Assembly (NCBI RefSeq): GCF_001411555.2
Contig: NC_049907.1
Location: forward strand, 35,981,866 to 36,045,865
From: Juglans regia
Lineage: Eukaryota > Streptophyta > Magnoliopsida > Fagales > Juglandaceae
Length of the DNA stretch: 64,000 nucleotides
Direction of reading: 5' to 3'
Position 1 is the first letter of the stretch. Each line of letters begins with the position of its first letter. This document shows, piece after piece, positions 31,401 to 40,699 of the stretch. Under the pieces are notes generated by a model that saw nothing but the letters and a program-made list of their open reading frames with translations, made no database searches and was not told the DNA's origin. The translations under genes were made by a program, and so were the position numbers.

Positions 31401-31672
31401 TTGTTTGAAACAAAACAATTATAATTTCTATGGGGTGTGTGTGTTGTAAGGAGAGAGACAGGCTGAGACAGAGATCTTTGATGTGATCAAATAAACTTGT
31501 CATAACATTTTTGAAATCATCCAGATTGTGCAGAGCAATGGGTGGTGCAGAGAAAGCTGAAATCGAACATGGGAATCACTCCCTCTCTAACAGAGTTGAT
31601 GAAGCTGTCCAGGCCATAATTGATTTTGTTAAAAGGGAGGGACCTAAAGGTTGGGATGATCCATGGAAGTAG
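19470..31672 (+). CDS. Alpha/beta-hydrolase fold protein, DUF1749/UPF0613 family
   Basis: Nine coding exons: 19470-19712, 21474-21550, 21726-21831, 22412-22504, 22607-22672, 29795-29940, 30626-30734, 31088-31152, 31525-31672. All introns are GT-AG, and the sum of 1053 bases gives 350 residues. The Ser-rich N-terminus (residues 3-30) looks like a transit or disordered segment. The hydrolase fold starts with FKTGDHKQQVIFIGGLTDG. The nucleophile elbow GHSTG puts Ser at about 169; likely acid D287 (SMADEYVPDYVD) and His 320 (EHGNHSLS) complete a triad. The family (DUF1749) is conserved in plants and fungi; its substrate is not established. Intron 5 is 7.1 kb because of a LINE, a SINE fragment and MITEs. 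The acceptor of exon 4 (CTTGAAG) has a weak pyrimidine tract. A short upstream ORF abuts the start. Identity of the fold is sure, catalysis is inferred. Confidence 0.88.
23105..23315. mobile_element. MITE in intron 5 of the hydrolase gene
   Basis: The 211-bp element has near-perfect inverted ends: GGGCTTGTTTGTTTTCAGAG on the left and CTGAAAACAAACGAGGCCC on the right. GAGATGAGATGAGATG motifs lie just inside both ends, and an AT-rich core carries GAAAAAGTTGAATTGTTTAT. No coding capacity. Clear target duplications are not visible. Confidence 0.75.
23852..23920. mobile_element. MITE, left part, split by the LINE
   Basis: GGGAATTAGATGAGATGAGA and AATAGTAATAAGATGG match the start of the MITE at 53978-54300. 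The match stops at about 23920, where LINE sequence begins; the rest of the MITE lies at 28443-28680. Confidence 0.6.
23921..24713 (+). pseudogene. LINE ORF1 (gag-like), C-terminal part
   Basis: An open frame of about 263 residues enters from the 5' truncation and ends at the TGA at 24711-24713. It is acidic in the middle (VDVGDDDGHSQG) and ends in a basic segment (KQSKKPGSKKQRELKRLTW, RERSKGKGHAFSL). The DUF4283 and zinc-knuckle regions of plant LINE ORF1 proteins are absent, removed by the 5' truncation. The frame has no stops, but no ATG belongs to it at its true start. Confidence 0.6.
24710..28351 (+). CDS. LINE ORF2: endonuclease/reverse transcriptase polyprotein
   Basis: An unbroken frame of 1213 residues from the ATG at 24710 (MKPKIVSWNVRGLN). 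This start is chosen because the apurinic-type endonuclease begins there; the frame is open further upstream. Endonuclease motifs in order: SWNVRGLN, CLQETK, GDFNVIR, and the SDHFP block near residue 220. RT domain, about residues 440-740: DKAPGPDGFSMGFFQ, DFRPISLVNGVYKIISKVLA, GRQILDS, LDMEKAYDHV and the active site FADD at about residues 689-692. A zf-RVT domain (CMCKRSGESVEHLLLHC) lies near the C-terminus, and no RNase H follows. All core catalytic motifs are present. ORF1 and ORF2 overlap by ATGA. Function by family: target-primed reverse transcription. Confidence 0.93.
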   Translation: MKPKIVSWNVRGLNELNKRLRIKNLLREWRAADIVCLQETKLKSVSRRLIRSVWSCTYADWVFLASNGASGGILVMWDKRVVEKVEEFVGEYTLACSFKSVADNFVWAFAGVYGPNVDSERRLLWEELAGLYSWWELPWCIGGDFNVIRFPSERSGESRMRPAMTEFSDCIFDLNLLDIPLLGGSFTWSNNQSWSRLDRFLISPEWEVHYPEVSQKRMPRLCSDHFPILLDCGGIRSGRRYFKFENMWLKSEGFVDKVREWWSSYQFYGNPSYILACKLKALKNDLKLWNSQSFGDLGERKKLMVEELHQYELNLEARALLPEELMRKTELVSEIERVLSLEEISWRQKSRALWLKEGDRCTKFFHRVANSHRRTNTIEMLNINGMECKEAPVISDHVVDFYEQLLTEHEEWRPKLDGLVFDTIEPQEASWLERPFEEEEVYEVVRRMNKDKAPGPDGFSMGFFQTCWEVVKVDIMKVFREVSSVGKFEKSLNATFIALIPKKIGAVEVKDFRPISLVNGVYKIISKVLANRLGVVLGKIITKPQNAFVKGRQILDSVLIANEGLDSRLKAGSTGIICKLDMEKAYDHVNWDFLLYLLGRCGFGARWHSWMSWCITTARFSVLINGCPTGFFSSSRGLRQGDPLSPLLFVIIMEALSRMISAAVTHGFMAGFPIGDPSRGIITLSHLPFADDTLLFCEADRDQLRAMKALLLCFEAASGLKVNFDKSELVPVGNVSNTSQLASILGCKVASLPMTYLGLPLGAAARASSIWDSVIEKIERKLAGWKRLYLSKGGRLTLIKSTLSNLPTYFLSLFQLPVRVAARIDKLYRDFLWSGIGDEFKFHLVSWDKVCRPISSGGLGIKNLRTFNRALLGKWLWRYNTETEALWKLVIDCKYGSLWGGWCTEEVNGVSGVGVWKHIRRGWGDFSSHVKLVVGRGSCIKFWRDTWCGNEALKDAFPAVFRVARNQEASVEDLMFLSGDQVQWNITFSRAAQDWEVDIFEAFFSLVYSVKPNRQQADRLWWTPAGKGIFSVRSYYKSLSRAVNNSFPWRRLWRNKAPPKAIFFTWTAALGKILTTDNLRKRRIVILDWCCMCKRSGESVEHLLLHCETTRALWVEVFSRIELSFVMPATVVDLLASWTLPRGAQQIKEVWKMIPICIMWCIWQERNDRTFENKERSLEELRALFFRTLCLWAIALDFNGLNFHDFLVSLMST
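28443..28680. mobile_element. MITE, right part, split by the LINE
   Basis: It starts with TATTTATTAGGTTTTGGGAA and GAGAGAGAAAAAGTTGAATA, the same words as at 54040-54080, and ends with GTTTCCAAACATCTCTTAAG. Together with 23852-23920 it makes up one MITE copy that the LINE entered. Confidence 0.65.
28755..28925 (+). mobile_element. SINE, diverged copy
   Basis: A tRNA-type B-box (GGGTTCGAAACTCG) near 28804 is followed by the body GGGGCCATCAAACTAGGAGG, TTTTTCCTTGAATTACCC and ACTCCTTGCAGAGGGC. The body matches the SINE at 52694-52931 closely. The A-box and the 3' tail are poorly preserved. Confidence 0.65.
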
Positions 31673-33232
31673 TGTAGTTTTTTTTTTTTTTTTTTTCATC
31701 TTCATGATTTCATCTTTTTTTTGTTATTCTCATGTATTTGCTCTCTTTGTTGCTGTCAGCTATTTCAATTTCTTTCTCCTATATATGAGAGGGTGGGGAA
31801 ATCTTATTCTTATTCTTATTCTATTTATTGGAGGCATGATTTTAGTTTGCATCAGCAGACTTTTGTGAATGAAGGGAACTTAGTTTCGGCATTAATTCAT
31901 GTGAGAACATTTTTGCGTCCTTTTCACCATTTATATGGCGTTTGATGTTAACCTTTTTGCTTTCTGGAACTTGCCTCTTGTTTGTATACCCAATTAGTTG
32001 TTTGTAATACCAACTTTAAAGGCTTGTGAGCTCAAACCAACTGTAAATGTAAATTGTTGAGAATGGATTTAAATTAACTGTTATTATTTGTTCTTTTTTA
32101 GAAACTATGGTCATATTTTTTTGCTGCTTTGCTTTACAACACACAAACACAGAGTCTCACTAAAATCAAATCAGTCCATTTGATTCATAGAAAAGAAATT
32201 TGATTGTATGATCGTCGCGTAATCGTTTTGAAAAAAATGAATAAAACATGAAATTTATATGAAAAAAAAAATTAATTTTTTAATAATAATTTTTTTTTTT
32301 TTTTTAAAGTGATTACGTGATGTTTATACTATTTACACAGTTTACAAATGCATATAGAATTACTCGTAAGGTCTTCAAAAAATGATTATCGAAATTTTTA
32401 GTCGGAGGGGCTTTTCAGAAAAGTAGGAGAGTAAGCCATTCTAGAAAGGTCGACCACAACAATTATTCTGAAAATTAAGTAAACTGACTTCTTTCTCAAC
32501 TAACAGACTTACGATGATATATAGCATTATTAAAAAGACTTGGACGAAAGCATCTTAAATTATTGTCCTGCATCATTATATATGCCTGCTTTCTCTGAAC
32601 TGCCCTCGATGAAACCTTAGAAGAGAACAGAGAGAAACCTCTCTAGACTATGACAATAGGATTACGTTATTGCTTGTCATGAGTGGTGCTTAACCTTTGG
32701 AATTGTCGTAGAAGACTTTCTTTGAAGCATCTCCTATAACCATTTGGTAAAGAAACATGCAACATACAACGTCATTTTGACGTTTGATGTTTCTGATCTA
32801 TGAAGCTTTTTCTCTGAACTTGTGGGAATCTGAGGTAAAAGAGGACTGAAGGAAGTGCGTGTTTAGTATGTTTAGTTTGTGGGTTGGTGAGTAGGTACTT
32901 GGTGTCAAGTGTCAACCCAAATAGCGTACAAAATCTTTCCTCTCTAGAGAAGCCAAATTCAACATTTCCACTCCCTCAACTTTCACTTCTATTTATATAA
33001 AAAACCAACCCCATCGACGCGATTTTAGAATAAAATCGATGCCGACCGTTACTTCATCTTTTAGAGGGAAATCGGTCCAAATCAGTTGATGAGGAGGAGA
33101 AATATCAGCCGTCTCGATACTAATAATTTTTTGACAGTTCACGATCGGTTCATCGACGAGTTTCGTCTAAGATAATAGAAAGAGAGTGTTACAGAGGAGA
33201 GAGAGAGAGAGAGGGGATGAAAAATAAGATTA
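31673..33232. other. 3' region of the hydrolase gene and intergenic DNA
   Basis: The first 150-300 bases are presumably the 3' untranslated region. The rest is AT-rich with no supported gene. Two short palindromic or repeat-like words near 33010-33175 (ATCGATGCCGACCG, CGATCGGTTCATCGACG) may be the remains of a transposon end. Confidence 0.4.
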
Positions 33233-33431
33233 AGGTTGCGTTTGGATGTTGAAGTGAGTTGAATTGAGTTGAGTTGAGATGATAAAATATTGTTAAAATA
33301 TTATTTTTTAATATTATTATTATTTTAAAATTTGAAAAAGTTAAATTGTTTATTATATTTTATGTTGAGATTTGAAAAAATTGTAATGATGAGTTGAGAT
33401 GAGTTGAGAGATGCTTATAAACCAAACAAAG
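33233..33431. mobile_element. MITE (GAGTTGAGTTG family)
   Basis: AGGTTGCGTTTGGATGTTGA and GAGTTGAGTTGAGATGATAA open the element, GAAAAAGTTAAATTGTTTAT lies in its core, and GAGTTGAGAGATGC...AAACCAAACAAAG closes it. Nearly the same sequence recurs at 46455-46637. About 200 bp, noncoding. Confidence 0.75.
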
Positions 33432-34299
33432 TAAGAAACAGAGAAGAAGACATGAGGAAAAAAATGACCTAATTTTTGAAATGATGGGTGTCGTTTTATT
33501 TAATTTTTTTTTCAATACATTATGAATAAAATCAAATGGTATCATTTTAATTGTATTTAAAACACAATTACAAATTTAAAACAATATTTTTTCATTTAAA
33601 TTTAAATAGAACGGTATCATTTTGAATATAAAATATATAAAAATAATAATAATAATTTTTTTAATCAGTCAGTTTCAACCGCACATGATCGATTCTCTAC
33701 CCATTTTGGCGGGTTCTGAACTCTGACAACAAGTCTAAAATCGGTTTAAGTCGGTTTCTGAGCTTCTTATGCAGCACTACTTTATAGAGAAAAGATAGAT
33801 AATATCATAAATTTTGAGTTTTCAAAAGAAACAGCTGTCCTCAAATCAATAGGCCCTTTAGACCTTCTTCACACACTTGAATATATTGCTTTTTCGATGA
33901 TGTTGCTGTCTTGTCCAGAGGCCATCCGTAATTTGCTGCCATGTCCTTTTCATGACTAATGCGCAAGAATGGCACCGCTGCTTTCCTTCCTTCCTTCACT
34001 CTTTTTTACAGCGGCAAAATAATTAAATAAAACAAAAATCTCAACCCCCCACCCCCGGTTGTTGATTTGTTCGGTGGCATTCATTGCTGAACTTTTTGGC
34101 TTGAGTTGGAATTCAACTATCGGTTTGGGGGCATGATGGTCTTAGGGACATTTCTTCTCATCCCCTGGATGTATTCTACAGTACCTAAAAATCTCATATG
34201 GATGGCATTTTTTTTTTTAAATTAGCTCATCTCTGTGCTAAAATATAGACAAATTACATGTTAGAATCTCCTCCAATTCGATTACACACTTAGAAGTAA
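33432..34299. other. Intergenic DNA
   Basis: AT-rich with short repeats of AACGGTATCATTTT near 33533-33625. Nothing coding is supported. Confidence 0.45.
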
Positions 34300-34530
34300 T
34301 TTAGATTCAGAAATAAATTGAGATAGATTGAAATAGTTTATGAATAGTAAAATAAAAGTTGAATTGTTTATTATATTTTATGTATAAATTTGAGAAAGTT
34401 GTTCTAAAATTTGAAAAAATTGAATTGTTTATTATAGTTTATGTAGAAATTTGAGAAAATTATAATGATGAAATTAAATGAATTAAGATGAATTGAGATG
34501 GGTTACGAATATAAACGAGGTCTCAGTCAC
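34300..34530. mobile_element. MITE of the GTTGAATTGTTTATTATA family, with internal duplication
   Basis: AAAGTTGAATTGTTTATTATATTTTATG occurs at about 34366 and again, slightly changed, at 34416, each followed by TTTGAGAAA(G/A)TT. The edges (GAGATAGATTGAAATAG, GAATTGAGATGGGTTACGAA) resemble other family members. Confidence 0.55.
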
Positions 34531-37022
34531 TATTAAAATATTTTTTTTCAACATATATGTTACTAAAGTTACATTGTCTGTTTATATGTTTAAAGTAACA
34601 TGAATTGAACGTATTGATTAAGATTTTAATATCTGTAATAAGCATTCCAAAATAGTTATTCTGTTGATGCTTCTTTTGTATTGCTTGAACCACTAGCTGA
34701 CATTTATCATATTCGACATTGCTTATGCTGTTAGAGGGTCTGGGATGGAAGTCAGCTTTCTCATTGTAACCAAAAACATCATATGGATGGCATCTGAATT
34801 AGAGTTGGATGAAATATTTACATATTTCCATATCGAACAATCCAACACACAAACAGACAAAGAAAAAACAGAATTTATGGTTGGTTTGATTGATATTTGT
34901 TTGGTTGGTAGCTGCTTGTTAGTGCAGATGAACCCTAAACCAAATGTTCATCATACATGCAAGGTAAGTAGGCAATCTAGGAAAACTGTGTTGTTCCTTT
35001 TGTTCAGCTCAAACTTGATATCCTAAAACTACATCCTACCCAGAATGAAATTAAGTAGCTCATCCATAATAACCCATCTCATCTCTACCTTTCCTTTATT
35101 GCATCTAACACGGTTTTGATTGACGTACAAGAAAAGGACTTGATTTTGTACAATATTTTTTTATAATTTTTTTATCATCTCATAATATAGTATTAAATAA
35201 TTAAAAATTATTTTTTATATTTTACTTGTAGATTTATTATTTAACGTCGTATCAAAGAAATGTTAAGATTATGGTGATAAAAATAATGATAAATAAATTT
35301 TTTCATTACGGATATTCCCATTCACAGGTTAGGGGAAAAAGTGTGGGTTTAAAAAGTAAAGACAATGGTTAAAGTTTTTAACATTTATTTCATTATCAAA
35401 TATTATTCAGATAAAAATAAATTTTTTTATTTCAAATTTTTAACTTTTTATTTAATTATTACTTAAACATAAAAATTAATACAATTTTTTTAAAATTATA
35501 AACAAAAAGGAATAATAATAATTTTAATAAATTATTATATTAAACAAATTTTCAACTTTATCTATCATTAATTTTAGAAAAATGCTAGTTAAACCTATAA
35601 AATGACCGATTAATCTTTTTATTTTTATTTTTAATTTTTTTTACTTAATAGTTAAGAAAGTAAATATTAATAAATTAGTATTTTTTCTATTTTTTAAAAA
35701 TATTTAAAAATATATAAAAATGATTAAAAAAATATAAAAAATATAAAAATAAATTTGCACTTATCGGTTTGAATTCTTCTATTGATCATCGATCATTGCA
35801 GCACTATCCTTAATTTTAACAATGCAATACTTATTTTAAAAATGATTTTTATTCAAAATTTTTATTTTTCCTTTTCCAACGTCTAATCTCAAACAAAATT
35901 TAAAAATTCTAATATATTTTCAAACATTTTTTACAACCAATCACGGCCTAAATAAAAAAGTACACCCCAAAAATACCATTATGCCTTAATATCTAACAAG
36001 TGTAATGCTTTTCTTCCTTCCTCTCGTTTGCTTTTGTCCTTTTTCTAAAAGTTGTTTTGGGTGCTTTAACTCTTTTGTTTATACTTTTTTTATAAAAATA
36101 ATTGAATTAAAAAAAATCATAGGTTATCGTAATTCACTAGTTGGTTTCGATTTTAAAGGGTTACAAGTCCCTTTTTTAATCGTGATATTTGAATTACTAA
36201 TTTTGAATTTTAACTTTTAGTTACATGATATTCTAAAATAATAATTATTAAAAAGAATAATAGCCTCGGTATCCCCCACGTTTCGGTCGACATTATCTTT
36301 TTCTCATTTCCACCGCTCGGCTTTAAAATAACAAAAATTATATGTTACAGTTATATATTTTACGTTTCTTATGCACTTTATTAATTGTTTGTATTATTTT
36401 TTTAATATAAAATAATTATTTTAACCGATATATAAAAAAATATATATAAAAATAATAATATATAACACGGAACTTTCAAAATAATATATTCAGAATTTTG
36501 TTTTTTTTTTTCGTTTGTAATTTTGAATAAGAAAAGCACCGTTCATGGGATGGGATGGCTTTGCCTATTCTTTACACATCGATTGAACTTTGCCACCTGA
36601 CGATGCACCATGCACATTGCCCAATACTTTCCTAATGCTGCCGAAGGACGTAAATGCCCCCCGCTCTCACCGACACGCGTCCAATCCATATATTTATAAT
36701 ATATATTTATATATGTATGCATGTATATATATCTTAGGGTGGCCTCGGTCCCTACGTAGTATGAACTTGATAAATGCCTGGCATTGCATCGGAAATTAGA
36801 GGGTACGGGGGTCCACGCATAATAATTGTCGTCCTCCCAGCTCCGTTTTCTGCCAGCTTCTCTTGGTCTGTGCTCCCAAAATAGAATTCAAGAATTCCCA
36901 TACTCCCTCCATAACCTTTCTTTACTTTTAGAAAACCAAAATACTTACCATTGTTTTTCGGAAGCAAGTTTAGTCATAAAACTAACTACTGTAATCAGAA
37001 AGAAAATAGAGGCAGAAAAAAT
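34531..37022. other. Intergenic AT-rich DNA and promoter of the SGNH-type gene
   Basis: Stops in all frames; ATAAAAAT-rich repeats at 35190-35760 and TATATA at 36690-36730. A short frame at 34745-35026 has no recognisable homology. The last several hundred bases are likely promoter sequence for the gene at 37459. Confidence 0.4.
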
Positions 37023-37044
37023 TCTCTCTCTCTCTCTCTCTCTC
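37023..37044. repeat. (TC)n microsatellite in the 5' leader
   Basis: An uninterrupted TC run of about 22 bases sits in what I infer to be the first 5' leader exon. CT tracts are common in plant 5' leaders. Confidence 0.85.
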
Positions 37045-37203
37045 CATGTGTGTTGAAACTAGTTGGAACCAAGAAGAAGAAGAAGAAGGACAAGAGGACA
37101 AGATTTGAGAGCCGTGTTGTCCCAGCTTCCTTTACTTTCTTAAAGCGATTTTGGCTATTAAAGAGACGAAAATCTCCGATCTTGAAGGCTTGAACCATAC
37201 CAT

Positions 37204-37423
37204 GTAAGTTAAAGTTCATCTCTTTATGTTGCTTCTTTTTTTTGGTTAAACTTGTGCTTTAACCCAGGAAAAAGAAAAGGACTTCTATTTTTCCTTTTGT
37301 TTTTTTGTTTATGGGAATGTGACTCTTTAATCTTCTGGTGGAAAGAACCTTTTTTATTTTCCCCGAGAGGAAAACTTTTAAGTGGCCGGTGTTTTTTTTT
37401 CTTTCTTTTTCTTGATTTGTTCA
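37204..37423 (+). other. Probable 5' leader intron of the SGNH-type gene
   Basis: A consensus donor (CCAT|GTAAGT) at 37204 is paired with a strong acceptor, a long T-rich tract ending TTGATTTGTTCAG at 37423. Splicing removes the start-stop ATGTAA at 37202 from the leader and leaves a 35-base exon segment before the ATG. Confidence 0.55.
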
Positions 37424-37458
37424 GTTTGTTGCTGTTGTGGTAGTGGCGGTGGTTGGAA

Positions 37459-39297
37459 ATGCCGGAGAAGGCAGTGAATTCGCTATCTTTGAATCCATTG
37501 ATACCAAGGTCGAGTCCCTTGCTTCATTGGCGTTTTGGGGTGCTGACGGCTTTGGTTTTTGTTGGGATGGTCGTCGTTTGGAGCATAGATGGGTGCACCA
37601 TAAAGAGCTTTCTTGAAGCTTGGAGGCTCAGGCAAGATTACAAAACCGTGAAGTTCAGCACTCGCCCAGCCAATCTCACCCGAACCCATCCAAGTCTGCC
37701 TCTTAACACCTCCATTATCCTAGCTAATGATCCGACCCAGAACCAAACCAATATCCCTACCCACTTCGATTCCCACATTCTTGAACCGGTTTCTGTTCAG
37801 AATTCAACTGGAGTGCCTCCAGAACCATTCCAGAATCCAATGCAGATTATAGCTTCGCCGGAATTGAGCTGGGTTGCTGCGGAATTGGAGCCCAACTTGA
37901 CGTCCAATCTTCTCACCAGGTGGTTAGCTCCTGGAGGTGAACCTTGTAAGGATTCCAAGACGGTGCAGATTGCGATTCCTGGTTTGGATGGTGGGAACTT
38001 GGTTGATCTGTCAGCTGGCGAAATCCATGAATTTGGTTTTCAAGCACTGGATGAGTCTGGAAATCCTCGCTGTTTAGGTGGGGATTACTTTGAGACTGAT
38101 CTTTCAGGGGATTCTTGGAAGTCCAGACCATTAGTCAAAGATTTTGGTAATGGGTCTTATTCTGTTTCGCTTCAGGTTCATCCGGATTTTTTCGGGGATT
38201 ACAATCTGACGGTAATTCTGCTCTTTAGGCATTTTGAGGGCCTAAAATTCTCGCCTTGGCGCTTCGTGTTTGATCGAGAGCTTCGCAAGATTCCAATCAG
38301 GTTTCACAAAGCCTCAGGTCAGTTGCATGAGATAAAAACTTGTAAAGAATCTGATTTTAACCTGGACATTTGGTCTGGGAGGTGGACTCGGCATGGTAAA
38401 AATGATGATTGCCAAATCGGTAACGATGGTCGGTACCGTTGCCTAGCACCAGACTTTCCATGCCAGAGTCCATGGTGTAGTGGTCCACTGGGGTTGTTAG
38501 AGAGTAACGGTTGGGTCTACTCTGCACATTGTGCATTTAGATTGTTCCTAGCGGATTCTGCTTGGAATTGCTTGAAGAATCGGTGGATTTTCTTCTGGGG
38601 TGATTCAAATCACGTTGATACAATTCGAAACATGCTCAATTTTGTTTTAGATTTACCTGATATTCCGTCAGTTCCTAGGCGGTTTGATATGAACTTCTCA
38701 AACCCCAAAGACCCGTCTCAGTCAGTTAGGATCACTAGCATTTTCAATGGCCATTGGAATGAGACAGGGAATTATGAAGGTTTGAATTCGCTGCAAGATG
38801 AAGGATTTAGAAATTTGTTAAAAAATTACTTTTCAGAAGGCGCACTTCCAGACACAGTGATCATGAACTCTGGATTACACGATGGTGTTAAGTGGAAAAA
38901 TTTGAGACAATTCTCTGCAGGTGCAGATTATGCAGCGTCATTCTGGACCGAGGTTATGGAGTCAGCGAAGCAGAGGGGGATGGCATTGCCAAAGGTTTTT
39001 TACAGGACCACGGTGGCGACTGGTGGATATGCTCGGTCACTGGCATTTAACCCCAATAAAATGGAGGCATATAATGGGGTATTGCTGGACAAATTGAAGC
39101 GAGCTGGGGTAGTTTCGGCCGTGATTGATAACTTTGATATGACTTTTCCTTGGCATTTTGATAACCGGTGCAATGATGGTGTGCATTATGGCCGGGCTCC
39201 GGTGAAGATGAAATGGAGAGATGGCCAAATTGGGCACCAGTATTTTGTAGACCTCATGTTAGTTCATGTGCTGCTCAATGCACTCTGCGCAAGATAG
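37459..39297 (+). CDS. Golgi-type membrane protein with Ig/filamin-like and SGNH (PC-esterase-like) domains
   Basis: The intronless frame is 612 residues from the first ATG (MPEKAVNSLSL); the open frame extends slightly upstream, without an ATG. Residues 26-43 form one hydrophobic helix after a short basic N-terminus, so I predict a type II membrane protein with a lumenal C-terminus. A Pro/Thr/Asn-rich stem spans 60-150 with several N-glycosylation sequons. Residues about 157-265 look like an Ig/filamin-like beta domain (GNGSYSVSLQVHPDFFGDYN). The C-terminal half is an SGNH fold: GDSN at 381-384, MNSGLHD near 475, and D573-x-x-H576 (NDGVHYG). Paired Cys occur around CLAPDFPCQSPWCSG. The layout resembles NXPE/PC-esterase proteins and TBL-type acetyltransferases. 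Substrate unknown; polysaccharide acylation is an inference. Confidence 0.85.
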   Translation: MPEKAVNSLSLNPLIPRSSPLLHWRFGVLTALVFVGMVVVWSIDGCTIKSFLEAWRLRQDYKTVKFSTRPANLTRTHPSLPLNTSIILANDPTQNQTNIPTHFDSHILEPVSVQNSTGVPPEPFQNPMQIIASPELSWVAAELEPNLTSNLLTRWLAPGGEPCKDSKTVQIAIPGLDGGNLVDLSAGEIHEFGFQALDESGNPRCLGGDYFETDLSGDSWKSRPLVKDFGNGSYSVSLQVHPDFFGDYNLTVILLFRHFEGLKFSPWRFVFDRELRKIPIRFHKASGQLHEIKTCKESDFNLDIWSGRWTRHGKNDDCQIGNDGRYRCLAPDFPCQSPWCSGPLGLLESNGWVYSAHCAFRLFLADSAWNCLKNRWIFFWGDSNHVDTIRNMLNFVLDLPDIPSVPRRFDMNFSNPKDPSQSVRITSIFNGHWNETGNYEGLNSLQDEGFRNLLKNYFSEGALPDTVIMNSGLHDGVKWKNLRQFSAGADYAASFWTEVMESAKQRGMALPKVFYRTTVATGGYARSLAFNPNKMEAYNGVLLDKLKRAGVVSAVIDNFDMTFPWHFDNRCNDGVHYGRAPVKMKWRDGQIGHQYFVDLMLVHVLLNALCAR

Positions 39298-40613
39298 GGA
39301 GTTAAGAAGGTTTGTGTTTACAGGTGCAACAGGTGAATTTTCTGCACTCTTCCTGAGAAGGTGGAGCACCCAGATTGCGGTGTTATGACACTATTGATGG
39401 AACGCAAATTGCAGGCCATTCATATACATGCCAGCCAAAGAAAATGGACTGGATACGATTGCTAGAGTGCAGATAAAAGAACTCAGCTGTGCTGCTTGGA
39501 AGAAAAAGTTTTGAGTTAGGGAGTTCTATATATAAAACCAATCATATTGTTCACTAGATCCAATGGCATTCTTTGTTTGTTTATAAACTTTCAATATATG
39601 GTATAGATAAATACATATGGTTGCCTCGCTTGTAGAGTTTTTGTTAACACCATCAGGTATCAGATTCAGTAACTGATGTATTGTTCTGGTGTTAGCTTTG
39701 CCAATTCTCGTGATCTTCTCAAAGGTGATGTTAACTCATCTCACTATTATTTATTATTATCTATAAATTTTAACTCAAAAATCTCATTACTATTTATAAA
39801 TCATCTTAGCTTATCTTTGAATTCAAGTAGAGCCAGTATGCAAGTAAAATCATAACTTGGATCTTGGGTTTGAATGCAAGCTGGATTCTCATGTAGAGAG
39901 ATGTAATAGAACATTAATTGAACAGTAAACAGACAAAGAAGTGCCAAAAAGATTGCATGAAAAGAACCGAAGTCAAGTCATTTTTAAACGGCAAAAATAA
40001 AAAGACTATTGTGTCATTTTCAACTTTATCAACGGCAAGCAGGGATGCCATTCTCCATAGAAATAAACCGCGACTGTGATAAATCTTGTTGTTTTGCACC
40101 CTAGACGGCAACGAAAAAGACCATTAGGTTCGTACTAGATCTGTTTGGCTGACATTGGATAGGATAATGCACCATAAAAGATTGTCGTCTCCGGTTGAGC
40201 AAATGACAAGGACGGTAGGTATCATTTTTTGAGGTGTGGGCTCCAAACCCCTTGTCGTTTTTAGTTTATATAGCTGGCTTGCTCTGAGGCAATCAAGTTG
40301 CCAATTTTTTATTAAACGAAGATATTCTCAGACAGTATACCCACATGTATTGTACTAATTATACTAATTATACTAATTATTATGTCAAGATTTATGAATC
40401 ATTTTCCTTCAATCAATAAATTTCCCCTCCATTGACACGGATAAATACTAAAAACATCTCCGAATAAATACATCCATAAAGTGATTAGATACACTCTTTA
40501 AGTATAGACGACTCTTGGTAAAAAAAATGGACACACTAAAAAAATGAAAAATCAAGATTTAAATAATTGCAACTTGAAAAATACTGGACATTTCACAGCG
40601 GAGTGGAGCTCCT
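39298..40613. other. 3' region and intergenic DNA
   Basis: The first 300 bases are the likely 3' untranslated region. A MITE-like piece with AACTCATCTCACTATTATTT and ATCTCATTACTATTTATAAA lies at 39726-39832. No gene is supported. Confidence 0.45.
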
Positions 40614-40621
40614 ATGGTCAC
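40614..40621. repeat. 8-bp target-site duplication, left copy (hAT element 2)
   Basis: ATGGTCAC immediately precedes the terminus TAGGGGTGGGC and recurs exactly at 46224-46231. Confidence 0.88.
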
Positions 40622-40699
40622 TAGGGGTGGGCAGCAGAACTCCGTTGCACTGCCCCGTTTGGCTCCCTCCCATGCCATCCCTTTCATGCGGAATTGGGG

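Noticed and set aside
34745..35026. A 93-residue ORF in the intergenic region
   Set aside because: AT-rich, no domain, no promoter or splice context, no second supporting exon.
37453..37458. Start of the SGNH-type protein two codons upstream of the ATG at 37459
   Set aside because: The upstream codon is TTG; a normal ATG follows directly.
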